From: Pararhodobacter marinus
Lineage (GTDB): Bacteria; Pseudomonadota; Alphaproteobacteria; Rhodobacterales; Rhodobacteraceae
Reading direction: 5' to 3'
DNA: 64,000 nucleotides
Assembly: GCF_003122215.1 (NCBI RefSeq)
Contig: NZ_QEYD01000011.1
Location: 116,036-180,035, forward strand
The position numbers were made by a program, and so were the translations under genes. The notes beneath the pieces were generated by a model that saw only the letters and a list, made by a program, of their open reading frames with translations, had not been told where the DNA came from and searched no databases. This document shows positions 25,583 through 34,474 of the stretch, piece after piece (the first letter of the stretch is position 1; each line of letters begins with the position of its first letter).

Positions 25583-26261
25583 AAAGACCGACATCACGCT
25601 GGGCAGTTTCCGCCTGCAGGCCGATCTGAGCATCGCCGACGGCGCGCGGGTCGCGGTGATGGGGCCTTCCGGCGCCGGGAAATCCACGCTGATCGGCGCA
25701 GTGGCGGGCTTCGTGCCGCTCCGGTCCGGGCAGGTGCTGTGGGACGAGACCCGCATCGACACGCTCGCCCCCGCAAAGCGCCCGCTTTCGATCCTGTTTC
25801 AGGACAACAACCTGCTGCCGCATCTGAGCGTCTTCGACAACGTCGCGCTGGGCGTCGATCCCAATCTGCGGCTGAAACCCGATCAGCGCGCGGCAGTGAT
25901 GCAGGCGCTGGCCGAGACCGGGCTCGACGGTCTGGAAGCCCGCAAACCCGGCCAGCTCTCAGGCGGACAGATCAGCCGCGCGGGACTTGCGCGGGTGCTG
26001 CTGCGCGCGCGGCCGGTGATACTGCTGGATGAACCCTTCGCCGCGCTGGGGCCGGCGCTGAAACGGCAGATGCTGGACCTGGTGGCGCGGATCGCGGACG
26101 AGACGGGCGCGACGGTGCTGATGATCACCCACGACCCCGGGGATGCGCGCCGGCTGTGCGATGAGATCCTGCTCGTGGCCGATGGTGTCGCGCATCCGCC
26201 CGCCCCGACCGAGGCTTTGCTGGCCGATCCGCCGCCCGCGCTGAAAGCCTATCTGGGCTAG
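25569..26261 (+). CDS. thiQ: thiamine ABC transporter ATP-binding protein
   Basis: ATPase subunit, 230 residues, the short ThiQ type. Walker A GPSGAGKSTL, Q-loop ILFQDNNLLPHL, signature LSGGQISRAGLAR and Walker B VILLDEPFAALGP followed by the ITHDPGDA switch His. The signature reads LSGGQIS rather than the common LSGGQRQ. The 3' end overlaps the convergent downstream gene by four bases. Confidence 0.95.
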   Translation: MLRLEKTDITLGSFRLQADLSIADGARVAVMGPSGAGKSTLIGAVAGFVPLRSGQVLWDETRIDTLAPAKRPLSILFQDNNLLPHLSVFDNVALGVDPNLRLKPDQRAAVMQALAETGLDGLEARKPGQLSGGQISRAGLARVLLRARPVILLDEPFAALGPALKRQMLDLVARIADETGATVLMITHDPGDARRLCDEILLVADGVAHPPAPTEALLADPPPALKAYLG

Positions 26262-26794
26262 ATCCCGCAAAGCCGCGCGATGGCCGCGCGCGCAGCCCCC
26301 GTGGCGGTCAGGCGGAAGCGGGTGACGCTTTCGCCCGAGGCGTCGCGCATCTCCATCCCCACGCCCCCGGCGAGCGCATCCAGAAAGTCGGGCGTCAGCG
26401 CGCTATCGGCCAGCCAGTAGCGGTCATTGGGGCGGTATTCGAACGTGCCGGTAAAGGGCTGGCCATCGACGATCAGCGTCACCGTCTCGCGCCCCGGCTG
26501 CTCGGGCGAGAGCACCGACTGCGCCATGCCCGGTCCGCGATAGGCGTCGAACATCATCCGACCGCGCGGATCGCCCGCGCCGCAGGACAGGGTCAGGCGG
26601 CCCAGATGGTTGTCGCCCTCGGCCGACATCTCGACCCGGCCGCCTTGCTCCAGCACCATCCAGCGGCCCGGCTGCACATAGCGAAACCCGGTCTCGTTGC
26701 CCCAGCGCCCGACGGCGATCCATTGCGCCTGTGCGGGCAGGGCGGGGGCAAGGGTCAGAAGCGGCAGCAGGGCAAGGAAAGCGGGTCGGACCAT
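26258..26794 (-). CDS. secreted protein of unknown function
   Basis: A 178-residue protein with a signal peptide (LALLPLLTLAPALPAQAQW). The mature part has two Cys (LTLSCGAGDPRG and the terminal ARLCGI) that may pair. The late TRFRLTATGAARAAIARLC pattern is like the C termini of small periplasmic beta-rich proteins of the IalB type, a weak resemblance. I chose ATG at 26794 just before the signal peptide. Convergent with thiQ. Confidence 0.65.
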   Translation of the reverse strand: MVRPAFLALLPLLTLAPALPAQAQWIAVGRWGNETGFRYVQPGRWMVLEQGGRVEMSAEGDNHLGRLTLSCGAGDPRGRMMFDAYRGPGMAQSVLSPEQPGRETVTLIVDGQPFTGTFEYRPNDRYWLADSALTPDFLDALAGGVGMEMRDASGESVTRFRLTATGAARAAIARLCGI

Positions 26795-26870
26795 GGCAAC
26801 AATGTCTCGTCTGGAAAACGGGCGCGGAAACCCTAGCGGCGGGAAATTGCCGTTTCCAGACCACGCAACG

Positions 26871-26896
26871 CAAAACGCGCCCCGGAGGGCGCGTTT
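26871..26896 (-). terminator. terminator of petABC
   Basis: AAACGCGCCC (26873-26882) and GGGCGCGTTT (26887-26896) pair around CGGA; on the minus strand the stem ends in TTTT. It lies 24 bases after the petC stop. Confidence 0.85.
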
Positions 26897-26920
26897 CGAC
26901 ACGTTTGTGATCGGCAGAAC

Positions 26921-27706
26921 TCAGCCCTGCTTGGCCTGGTTCTTGATCGGCGCCCACAGGCGCTTGTTGGTCAGGTACAGAAGCGAGGCCAGCATGGCGA
27001 GGAACAGCACGCCGATGAAGCCCCACATCTTGCGCTGCGGCAGATGCGGCTCGGCCGCCCACATCAGGAACGCCGCGACGTCCTGCGCCATCTGCTCTTC
27101 GGTCGCCGGGGTGCCGTCCGAATACTCGACCAGATCCTCGACCAGAACCGGGGGCATCGACACGTTGCCGCCGAACGCTTCGTTCTCGTAGAACAGCGCG
27201 CCCGCCATCTCGGTTTCCTCGCCGGTGAAGCCGGTCAGGAACGACGCGATGTATTCCGGGCCACCCATCCCGTGGATGAGCTGGTTGATGCCCAGACCAT
27301 AGGGACCGTGGAAACCGGCGCGGGCCTTGGCCATCAGGCTCAGGTCCGGCGCGTTTTCCAGCGACGAGCCGGGGAAGAAGTCGGTCAGTTCGGCGCTGCG
27401 GTAGCCGCCTTCGCCGTCCTCGACTTCGTGCTCGGCGGCGAAGGCGCGCAGCGTGTCGGCTTCGATCGCCGGGCCGGTCTCGGCCGCCAGCGAGCGGAAC
27501 GCGACCATGTTCAGCCCGTGACAGGCCGAGCAGACCTCGTTGTAGACCTGCAGACCGCGCTGAAGCTGCGCGCGGTCATAGGTGCCGAACGGACCCTCGA
27601 ACGAGAAGGCGTAGTCGTGGACATGGCCACCTTCGCCCGCCGCCAGCGCCGGAGCGCTGCCGAGCGAGAGGACCGCAAGGGTCGAAAGGAGTAGTTTGCG
27701 GAACAT
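26921..27706 (-). CDS. petC: ubiquinol-cytochrome c reductase, cytochrome c1
   Basis: Haem-carrying subunit of the bc1 complex, 261 residues with a signal peptide (LLLSTLAVLSLGSAPALAA). Haem c site CSACH at residues 59-63; the sixth-ligand Met is likely in GGNVSMPPVLVED. A C-terminal membrane anchor (GFIGVLFLAMLASLLYLT) is followed by a basic tail. Last gene of petABC; 22 bases after petB. Confidence 0.97.
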   Translation of the reverse strand: MFRKLLLSTLAVLSLGSAPALAAGEGGHVHDYAFSFEGPFGTYDRAQLQRGLQVYNEVCSACHGLNMVAFRSLAAETGPAIEADTLRAFAAEHEVEDGEGGYRSAELTDFFPGSSLENAPDLSLMAKARAGFHGPYGLGINQLIHGMGGPEYIASFLTGFTGEETEMAGALFYENEAFGGNVSMPPVLVEDLVEYSDGTPATEEQMAQDVAAFLMWAAEPHLPQRKMWGFIGVLFLAMLASLLYLTNKRLWAPIKNQAKQG

Positions 27707-27728
27707 GGGTATCACCTTTTCCTTTCGA

Positions 27729-29072
27729 TCACTCGGCCGGGATCTGTTCAGGCGCGGGGCCCGACTTCTTGGCTTTGAGATGCGCCTTGAAGTCCTGCTC
27801 GATGGTCGCCGGCGGGGTCTTCGGACGTTCCAGCACGCCCAGAAGCGGCAGGACGACCAGGAAGTAGGCGAACCAGTAGGTCGCACCGATCAGCGAGATC
27901 GTCGAGTAGGGCGGTTCGGCGGGCATGGCGCCGGCCCACATCAGCACGACGAAGTCGATCACCAGCAGCCAGTAGAACGACTTGAACATCGGACGATAGC
28001 GGCCCGAGCGGACCGACGAGGTGTCCAGCCACGGCGTCAGCGCCATGACCGCGATCGCGCCGAACATCGCCAGCACGCCGAAGAACTTGGCGTCGATGAT
28101 GCCGAACGAGATCCAGTTGGCGAACATCACGACCCAGACATCGGCGGTAAAGGCGCGCAGGATCGCGTAGAACGGCAGGAAGTACCATTCGGGCACGATA
28201 TGCGCCGGCGTCGAAAGCGGGTTGGCCATGATGTAGTTGTCGGGGTGGCCCAGGAAGTTCGGCATGAAGGCGACGATCGCCCAGAACACCAGAAGCACCA
28301 CGACCAGCGCGAACAGGTCCTTGATCACGAAGTAGGGCCAGAAGGGCAGAGTGTCCTTCTCGGCTTCTTCCTTCGAACCGCGACGCACTTCGACACCCGT
28401 CGGGTTGTTGTTGCCGGTCGAGTGGAAGGCCCAGATATGGACGATCACCAGGCCCGCGATGACGAAGGGCAGCAGGTAGTGCAGCGAGAAGAAGCGGTTC
28501 AGCGTCGCGTTGCCGACCGCCGGTCCGCCCAGAAGCCAGGTCTGGATCGGCTCGCCGATCCCCGGGATCGCGCCGAACAGGCCGGTGATCACGGTGGCGC
28601 CCCAGAACGACATCTGGCCCCACGGCAGCACGTAGCCCATGAAGCCCGTGGCCATCATCAGCAGGTAGATCAGCATGCCGACGATCCAGGTCACTTCGCG
28701 CGGGGCCTTGTACGATCCGTAATAGAGGCCGCGGAAGATGTGGATATAGACAGCGAAGAAGAACAGCGAGGCGCCGTTCTGATGCAGATAGCGCAGCATG
28801 TAGCCGCCGTTCACGTCGCGCATGATATGTTCGACCGAGCGGAAGGCCATGTCTTCATGCGGGGTGTAGTGCATCACCAGAACGATGCCGGTGACGATCT
28901 GCAGGACCAGGCAGAAGGCCAGGACGATGCCCCAGATCCACCACCAGTTCAGGTTCTTCGGCGTGGGGATCATCAGGGTGTCGTAGAGCAGCCCGACGAT
29001 CGGCAGGCGGCGGTGAAGCCACTTCTCGGCGCCGGTCTTGGGCTCGTAATGGTCGTGGGGAATTCCGGACAT
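27729..29072 (-). CDS. petB: ubiquinol-cytochrome c reductase, cytochrome b
   Basis: Eight-helix diheme membrane subunit with both quinone sites, 447 residues. Motifs: [16 protein letters not shown] and [20 protein letters not shown] (haem His pairs), and [15 protein letters not shown] with the Qo-site PEWY. An inserted polar loop with [17 protein letters not shown] and the last helix plus charged tail are usual for Rhodobacter-type cytochrome b. It follows petA by 15 bases. Confidence 0.97.
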   Translation of the reverse strand: MSGIPHDHYEPKTGAEKWLHRRLPIVGLLYDTLMIPTPKNLNWWWIWGIVLAFCLVLQIVTGIVLVMHYTPHEDMAFRSVEHIMRDVNGGYMLRYLHQNGASLFFFAVYIHIFRGLYYGSYKAPREVTWIVGMLIYLLMMATGFMGYVLPWGQMSFWGATVITGLFGAIPGIGEPIQTWLLGGPAVGNATLNRFFSLHYLLPFVIAGLVIVHIWAFHSTGNNNPTGVEVRRGSKEEAEKDTLPFWPYFVIKDLFALVVVLLVFWAIVAFMPNFLGHPDNYIMANPLSTPAHIVPEWYFLPFYAILRAFTADVWVVMFANWISFGIIDAKFFGVLAMFGAIAVMALTPWLDTSSVRSGRYRPMFKSFYWLLVIDFVVLMWAGAMPAEPPYSTISLIGATYWFAYFLVVLPLLGVLERPKTPPATIEQDFKAHLKAKKSGPAPEQIPAE

Positions 29073-29087
29073 GCTTCTGTCTCTCCC

Positions 29088-29651
29088 TTAGCCGAGCTGG
29101 ATGGTGGTGTCGTCGACGAAGCTGACGACCGGAATATGCAGGTTCTGCGGCGCGGGACCGCGGCGGATACGACCGGCGGTGTCATAATGCGAGCCGTGGC
29201 AGGGGCAGAACCAGCCGCCGAAATCGCCGGCGCCGTTGCCCAGCGGAACGCAACCGAGATGCGTGCACACGCCGGTCATGATCAGCCATTCTTCCTTGCC
29301 GGCGATCGCGCGGTTCTCGTCGGTGGCGGGGGCACCGGCGGGCAGGTTCGGGTTCTCGGCGTTCTGGTCGATCAGCTCGGACAGGTCGACGGCGCGGGCG
29401 GCGTCGATCTCTTCCTGTGTCCGGTGGCGGATGAACACGGGCTTGCCGAGGAAGTTCACCGTCAGCTGCGTGCCGACAGCCACGCCGCTGATGTCGACGA
29501 AGATCGACGACAGGGCCTGCACATCGGCCGAGGGGTTCATCTGGTTCACAAGCGGCCAGACAGCCGCGCCTGTGGCAACGACACCGGCACCGGCCGTCGC
29601 GTAATACAGGAAATCGCGGCGGGTGCCTTCGTGCTCTTCTGCGTGGGACAC
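29088..29651 (-). CDS. petA: Rieske iron-sulfur subunit of the bc1 complex
   Basis: 2Fe-2S subunit, 187 residues. Twin-arginine motif [20 protein letters not shown] anchors the N terminus by one helix. Cluster ligands lie in CTHLGCVP and CPCHGSHYD. The start is a GTG at 29651, with GGAGA eight bases upstream; no better ATG exists. First gene of petABC; the promoter could not be placed with confidence in the 270 bases before it. Confidence 0.96.
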   Translation of the reverse strand: MSHAEEHEGTRRDFLYYATAGAGVVATGAAVWPLVNQMNPSADVQALSSIFVDISGVAVGTQLTVNFLGKPVFIRHRTQEEIDAARAVDLSELIDQNAENPNLPAGAPATDENRAIAGKEEWLIMTGVCTHLGCVPLGNGAGDFGGWFCPCHGSHYDTAGRIRRGPAPQNLHIPVVSFVDDTTIQLG

Positions 29652-29920
29652 GAGCGTTTCTCCATTGTCACTGGGGCCGGTTGACCCGACCGCATGCGTT
29701 CAGGGCTGTGGTCCCCCACATCCCATCCGTGCTCGCGCTTTTAACGGGGGCGCAAGCCCGCGTCCAGCATACAATGGGCTGAACGGACGCGAGTAAATGT
29801 CACACGCGCCGCGATCCGAATCACGCGGGGATTCCGCCTTGTCCTGCCTGTTTCCGCGTCTTTCCGCCGCCTTTGCCCCCGCGCATGGGGCCGTCGCAAA
29901 GGCCCTCCGTGGACGCCGGG

Positions 29921-30535
29921 CTATTCCGGGCGCGTCGCCCGCATCGAGTCGCGCGCCCCGAACCGCACCGACCACGCGGCCAGCGCCGGATGCTGCGCGG
30001 CCCAGTCGCGCTCGGCAAAGCGGAAATCCAGATAGGCCAGCGCGCAGCCGGTGGCGATCACGCCGATCGTCAGCGGCCCTTCCAGATGGGCCATCCAGCG
30101 CTGTTCCAGCACCGACAACGCGCGCGTGACCTTGCCCCACTGACCCTCGACCCAGTCCGCCGCTTGCTGCGGGGGCGCACGCAGCACCGTCTCGTAGCGC
30201 ATCAGAAGCGCGGCATCGAGGATCCCGTCGGCGGTCGATTCGAGCGTCAGCGCCTCCCACAAGGCGGGCACGGCGGGATAAAGGCCCGCCCCTTTCGGGC
30301 TGAGCGACGCCAGATAGCGGCAGATCACCCGGCTGTCATAAAGCGCGCAGCCATCCTCGCGTTCGAGCGCCGGCACCTTGCCCAGCGGATTGGTGCCCAA
30401 GAGCGATTGCGCGGGCGCAACCGGGGTGCCCGATCCCGGAACCAGCCGCACGCTGTCCAGCTGCCCGGTTTCGTGCAGGACCACCATCACCTTGCGCACA
30501 TAGGGCGAGGTCGGGCTGTGGTGAAGCGTCATCAT
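29921..30535 (-). CDS. glutathione S-transferase family protein
   Basis: A 204-residue two-domain GST. The thioredoxin-like N domain starts HHSPTSPYVRKVMVVLHE and has NPLGKVPALE (cis-Pro) and the ALYDSRVICRYLAS glutathione-binding stretch. The helical C domain follows. One of three GST genes within 4.5 kb. Substrate unknown. The start could be either of two adjacent ATGs (30535 or 30532). Confidence 0.88.
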   Translation of the reverse strand: MMTLHHSPTSPYVRKVMVVLHETGQLDSVRLVPGSGTPVAPAQSLLGTNPLGKVPALEREDGCALYDSRVICRYLASLSPKGAGLYPAVPALWEALTLESTADGILDAALLMRYETVLRAPPQQAADWVEGQWGKVTRALSVLEQRWMAHLEGPLTIGVIATGCALAYLDFRFAERDWAAQHPALAAWSVRFGARDSMRATRPE

Positions 30536-30712
30536 GGCGTCGGATCCTGTGGCGATGGGGCAATGCCGCGAAACGTATCACCTGCGCGCCAAAGGTCCAT
30601 CGCGCCCGCGCTCGGTCAGCGGCCCTCGGCAAGGCCCCGCCAACCGGGCAAAGCCCGCCCGGTTCCGCACGCGGCGCTTGATGCCCCGGCCCGCAACCCG
30701 TTAACTGCCGGC

Positions 30713-31462
30713 ATGGCAAGATCGAGACGGGCAGCGACCCCGAAAAAGAAGAAAAAGGCAAAGGGGCCGGGGCTGCTGGACCGGCTGGCCTCGGGCATCC
30801 GGCGGCTGTTCCGCTGGGCGCTTTTGGGGGTTCTGGGACTGGCCGTCCTGCTGGTCGCCTGGATCGCGCTCTACCGGTTCGTGAACCCGCCGACCGGCTG
30901 GTATATGGCGAGCGAATCGCGCCGTCTCGGCGGCATCCAGCACGAATGGGTCGATTTCGACGATGTCGCCCGCGCCATGCCGCTTTCGGTGGTCGCCGCC
31001 GAGGACGCCAATTTCTGCCGTCACTGGGGCTTCGACATGGGCGCGATCCGGCTGGCGCTGGAGGACGGCGGCGCGCGGGGCGCCTCGACCATCAGCCAGC
31101 AGGTGGTGAAGAACACCTTCCTGTGGCACGGGCGCAACTGGCTGCGCAAACTGCTCGAAGCGCTGCTCACCCCGGTGGTCGAAATCCTCTGGCCCAAGGA
31201 GCGGATCCTCGAAGTCTATCTCAACATGGCCGAGTTCGACGAGGGCGTGTTCGGCGTGCAGGCGGCGGCGCGGCACCATTTCGGCACCGACGCGTCGGGC
31301 CTGAGCGCGCAGCAGGCAGCACTTCTGGCCTCGGTCCTGCCCGCGCCGCAAAGCCGTGACGCGGCACGGCCCGACGCCTTCATGGAGCGTCGCGCCCGCG
31401 CCATCCGCGACGGCGCCGCCACCATCACCCGCGACGACCGCTCGGCCTGTTTCGGCGGCTGA
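30713..31462 (+). CDS. mtgA: monofunctional peptidoglycan transglycosylase
   Basis: GT51 glycosyltransferase that polymerises lipid II, 249 residues with a lysine-rich N terminus, one membrane helix (FRWALLGVLGLAVLLVAWIAL) and a periplasmic domain. Catalytic motif AAEDANFCRHWGFD carries the first Glu; GASTISQQVVKNTFLW, RNWLRKLLE and KERILEVYLNMAEF complete the GT51 signatures. No transpeptidase domain. The Met start has Lys run KKKKKAK close behind. Confidence 0.95.
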   Translation: MARSRRAATPKKKKKAKGPGLLDRLASGIRRLFRWALLGVLGLAVLLVAWIALYRFVNPPTGWYMASESRRLGGIQHEWVDFDDVARAMPLSVVAAEDANFCRHWGFDMGAIRLALEDGGARGASTISQQVVKNTFLWHGRNWLRKLLEALLTPVVEILWPKERILEVYLNMAEFDEGVFGVQAAARHHFGTDASGLSAQQAALLASVLPAPQSRDAARPDAFMERRARAIRDGAATITRDDRSACFGG

Positions 31463-31596
31463 GCGCGCCGGGGCCTCAGCTGTCGCACGGCAAACGGGTA
31501 ACACCCCGCGCGCTTCGCCGCCGCGGCGGGCCGCAGGCGGTTGCAGAGCCGCCCGGACGCGTGCGAAGGAAAGGGAAAGCCCAAACGAATGCGCCC

Positions 31597-32274
31597 ATGC
31601 AGACGCAAGTCCACCTGCTCCACCATGTCCCGCTCTCGCCCTTCTGCCGCAAGGTGCGGCTGACGCTGGCCGAGAAACGGATCCCCTTCTCGCTGAAGGA
31701 AGAACGCTACTGGGAGGGCGGGACCGAATTCCTGCGTCTCAACCCCGCCGGCAAGGTGCCGATCCTGCGCTACGAGGGACGGCTTCTGTACGAAAGCCAG
31801 GCGATCTGCGAATTCCTGGACGAGATCCACCCGACGCCGCCGCTGCTGCCCGACGACCCCGCCGGGCGCTACGAGGTGCGCAGGCTCTGCGCGTGGTTCG
31901 ACGACAAGTTCCACGCCGAGGTGACGGCGAACCTGCTCTACGAGCGGGTGAACAAGAAGATCATGGGCACGGGTTATCCCGACAGCCAGAACATCAAGAC
32001 CGGCTCGGCGCGCATCAAGTACCATCTCGATTACATGAGCTGGCTTCTGGAACATCGCCGCTGGCTCGCTGGCAACGCGCTCTCGCTTGCCGATTTCACC
32101 GCCGCCGCGCATCTGAGCTGCCTCGATTACATCTCGGACGTGGACTGGGACCGGGCGCCCGCGGTCAAGGCGTGGTACGCGACGATCAAGTCGCGCCCGG
32201 CCTTCCGCCCGCTTCTGGCCGATCAGGTCCCGGGTTTCCCCCCGCCCCGGCGCTATGCCGATCTGGATTTCTGA
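31597..32274 (+). CDS. glutathione S-transferase family protein
   Basis: A 225-residue GST starting MQTQVHLLHHVPLSPFCRKV, with the CPYC-like SPFC site, NPAGKVPIL (cis-Pro) and LYESQAICEFLDE. The C domain contains NLLYERVNKK and LADFTAAAHLSCLDY. The SPFCRKVR start resembles the zeta/beta-type bacterial GSTs. Start taken at 31597 as the first Met in the conserved region; a GTG at 31561 is possible. It ends just before a type-2 repeat and queG. Confidence 0.88.
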   Translation: MQTQVHLLHHVPLSPFCRKVRLTLAEKRIPFSLKEERYWEGGTEFLRLNPAGKVPILRYEGRLLYESQAICEFLDEIHPTPPLLPDDPAGRYEVRRLCAWFDDKFHAEVTANLLYERVNKKIMGTGYPDSQNIKTGSARIKYHLDYMSWLLEHRRWLAGNALSLADFTAAAHLSCLDYISDVDWDRAPAVKAWYATIKSRPAFRPLLADQVPGFPPPRRYADLDF

Positions 32275-32338
32275 GCGCGCGCGCAGCGGCTCGGGGCGGG
32301 CAGGGCGGCTTTCCGCCCTTCGGCCGCGAGCAGAGGAA

Positions 32339-32406
32339 GGGGGGCTGTCTGCCCCCCTCGGCGCTGACGCGCCTCACCCCCCGAGGATATTTGGAGAACA
32401 AAGATG
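32339..32406 (+). repeat. type-2 structured intergenic repeat, copy E
   Basis: Hairpin 1 GGGGGGC/GCCCCCC (32339-32345/32351-32357), hairpin 2 GGCGC/GCGCC (32360-32364/32369-32373), then TCACCCCCC, GAGGATATTT and GAACAAAGATG ending at 32406. The last ATG is the queG start. Copies F, G, H lie at 36168, 38189 and 54946. Confidence 0.8.
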
Positions 32407-33441
32407 GGGCTGAAAGCGGCCCTTGACGCGCGCGCCCGGGACGAGGGTTTCGCGGCGATGGGCGTGACCCGGCCCGATGCGCTGCCCGAGCTGGCCGGGC
32501 GGTTGGAGACCTTTGTCGCGGCGGGCTATCACGGGCAGATGGGCTGGATGGCCGAGCGGATGCGCTGGCGCGGCGATCCGGCGGCGCTGTGGCCCGAGGC
32601 GCGCTCGGTCATCATGCTGGCCGAACTCTATACCCCCGACGAGGATCCGATGGCGGCCGTGGCCCGGCACGAGGCCGGCGCGATCAGCGTCTATGCGCGC
32701 GGGCGCGATTACCATGACGTGGTCAAGAAACGGCTGAAACGGCTGGGGCGCTGGCTGATCGACGAGGCCGCGCGGCGGGGCGAGACGGCGGAGATCAAGG
32801 TCTTCGTCGATACCGCGCCGGTGATGGAGAAGCCGCTGGCGCAGGCGGCGGGGCTGGGCTGGCAGGGCAAGCACACCAACCTTCTGGGTCGCGATCTGGG
32901 CAACTGGTTCTTCCTGGGCGCGATCTTTACCACGCTGGAGCTGGAACCCGACGCGCCCGAGCGCGAGCGCTGCGGGTCCTGCACCGCCTGCCTGACAGCC
33001 TGTCCGACCGATGCCTTTCCCGCCCCCTTCAAGCTGGATGCGCGGCGCTGCATTTCCTACCTGACGATCGAACATCATGGCCCGGTGGACGAGGATCTGC
33101 GCGCCAAGCTGGGCAACCGGATCTATGGCTGCGACGATTGCCTGGCGGCCTGCCCGTGGAACAAGTTCGCCGCCGCGGCGTCCGAAGTGAAATACGCGGC
33201 CCGCGAGGATCTGCGCGCGCCGCCGCTCGCCGAACTGGCCGCGCTGGACGATGCGGGGTTCCGCGCGCGGTTTTCCGGCTCGCCCATCAAGCGGATCGGG
33301 CGCGACCGCTTCGTGCGCAACGTGCTTTACGCGATCGGCAATTCCGGCCAGCCCGCGCTCAGGCCCGTGGCCGAGGCCCTGACGGATGATCCCGATGCCA
33401 CCGTCGCCGATGCCGCGCGCTGGGCGGTCTCACGCCTGTAG
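32404..33441 (+). CDS. queG: epoxyqueuosine reductase
   Basis: Cobalamin- and iron-sulfur-dependent enzyme reducing epoxyqueuosine to queuosine in tRNA, 345 residues. Starts [20 protein letters not shown]. Motifs: [35 protein letters not shown], and two 4Fe-4S sites [12 protein letters not shown] and [10 protein letters not shown]. Its start codon lies inside the type-2 repeat and no other ribosome site is evident. Its 3' end overlaps the GST-fusion gene by 12 bases (convergent). Confidence 0.94.
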   Translation: MGLKAALDARARDEGFAAMGVTRPDALPELAGRLETFVAAGYHGQMGWMAERMRWRGDPAALWPEARSVIMLAELYTPDEDPMAAVARHEAGAISVYARGRDYHDVVKKRLKRLGRWLIDEAARRGETAEIKVFVDTAPVMEKPLAQAAGLGWQGKHTNLLGRDLGNWFFLGAIFTTLELEPDAPERERCGSCTACLTACPTDAFPAPFKLDARRCISYLTIEHHGPVDEDLRAKLGNRIYGCDDCLAACPWNKFAAAASEVKYAAREDLRAPPLAELAALDDAGFRARFSGSPIKRIGRDRFVRNVLYAIGNSGQPALRPVAEALTDDPDATVADAARWAVSRL

Positions 33442-34323
33442 CAGGGCCATGAGCTGTGGCCAGGCCTCGGGGTCGGCCACGCTTTTGTCGCGGCAGAACG
33501 TGTTGCAGAACCCGACCGCTCTGGTGTCCCCGGGGCCCATGCCGGGGAGCCGGAACCGCGCGACATGCGTGACGGGCCGTCCGGAATAGGGGCATGCCTC
33601 GTTGATCGACGGTCCCTCGCAGGCCTCGGCCCCGAGCGGTTCGGGACCGGGCCAGGCCCGCCGGGCCCAGGGACGGTCGTAAAACGGCTGGTCCGGCCCG
33701 TCGACAAGCCCCATGGCCCGCCATCGCCGGAATGGCCCATGCGACAGATGCGCCTCGACATAGGCCCGCGCTTGAGGCCCGACCGGCAGGGTGTAGCCGG
33801 CGATGCGGGCCGCCACAGGGGCGAAAAAGGCATCCGCCGCGCAATAGGCGCCGCAAAGCCACGGGCCGCTCGCCCCCGTTTCCGCCCGCGCCCAGTCCCA
33901 GATCTGCTGCAGGCGCGCCAGGTCGTCCAGCACGGCCTGCGGCGGCGCGCAATCCGCGTAGGCGACGCGCAGGTTCATCGGGCAATGCGTGCGCAAGGCG
34001 GTGAAGCCCGCATGCATCTCGCTGACCAGCGCGCGGGCAATGGCGCGGGCCTTGGGGTCCGTGGGCCACAGGCCGGCCCCGGGATGGCGGGTCGCGAGTT
34101 CCTCGGCAATGGCCAGAGACTCGGCCAAGACCACGCCTTCGGGAAGGCGCAGGGCCGGCACCGTCCGGGCGGGGTGGAAGGCTTTGAGCGTCTCGGCGAA
34201 GCCCGGCTCGTAAAGCCGCGCAACGGTGAGCGTGACGGGAATGTCGAAGGCCGCGAACAGGAGCCACCCGCGCAGCGACCAGCTGGAATAGGCGCGGTCG
34301 GCGATACACAGATCATAGGTCAT
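33430..34323 (-). CDS. GST-family protein with a C-terminal YHS/TRASH-like Cys motif
   Basis: A 297-residue protein. Residues 1 to about 220 form a [23 protein letters not shown] (the SSWSLR site), [11 protein letters not shown] and [13 protein letters not shown]. The last 56 residues (from about 242) form an added module with C244 ([10 protein letters not shown]), C273 and C277 ([10 protein letters not shown]), a C-x28-C-x3-C layout like treble-clef YHS/TRASH metal-binding domains. Start at 34323 marks the domain start. It is convergent with queG and divergent from rpoH. The role is unknown; a metal- or thiol-linked function is plausible. Confidence 0.85.
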   Translation of the reverse strand: MTYDLCIADRAYSSWSLRGWLLFAAFDIPVTLTVARLYEPGFAETLKAFHPARTVPALRLPEGVVLAESLAIAEELATRHPGAGLWPTDPKARAIARALVSEMHAGFTALRTHCPMNLRVAYADCAPPQAVLDDLARLQQIWDWARAETGASGPWLCGAYCAADAFFAPVAARIAGYTLPVGPQARAYVEAHLSHGPFRRWRAMGLVDGPDQPFYDRPWARRAWPGPEPLGAEACEGPSINEACPYSGRPVTHVARFRLPGMGPGDTRAVGFCNTFCRDKSVADPEAWPQLMALLQA

Positions 34324-34424
34324 GGACGTGGCTCCGGCTTGGGACCCGTTCGTGATTTCACAAGGATCCGGGGCTGGCAAATTCAACTTTGTGCGCCAAA
34401 TGATGACTTTTTTCGATGTTTGGA

Positions 34425-34453
34425 TGAACCAAATCCGTCCTCGCGCGTAAACC
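34425..34453 (+). promoter_or_regulatory. candidate ECF (RpoE-like) promoter of rpoH
   Basis: TGAACC (34425-34430) and TAAACC (34448-34453) with a 17-base spacer resemble the Rhodobacter RpoE pattern (TGATC and TAAGA elements); RpoHII is a known RpoE target in Rhodobacter sphaeroides. Transcription would begin about 16 bases before the rpoH ATG. Confidence 0.4.
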
Positions 34454-34474
34454 CTGCACAGACGGGAGACGACG

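Noticed and set aside
24206..25762. 518-codon minus-strand frame opposite thiP
   Set aside because: Gln/Arg-rich antisense shadow over a clear permease gene.
29652..29920. Promoter for petABC
   Set aside because: Several -10-like or -35-like fragments exist but none at acceptable spacing.
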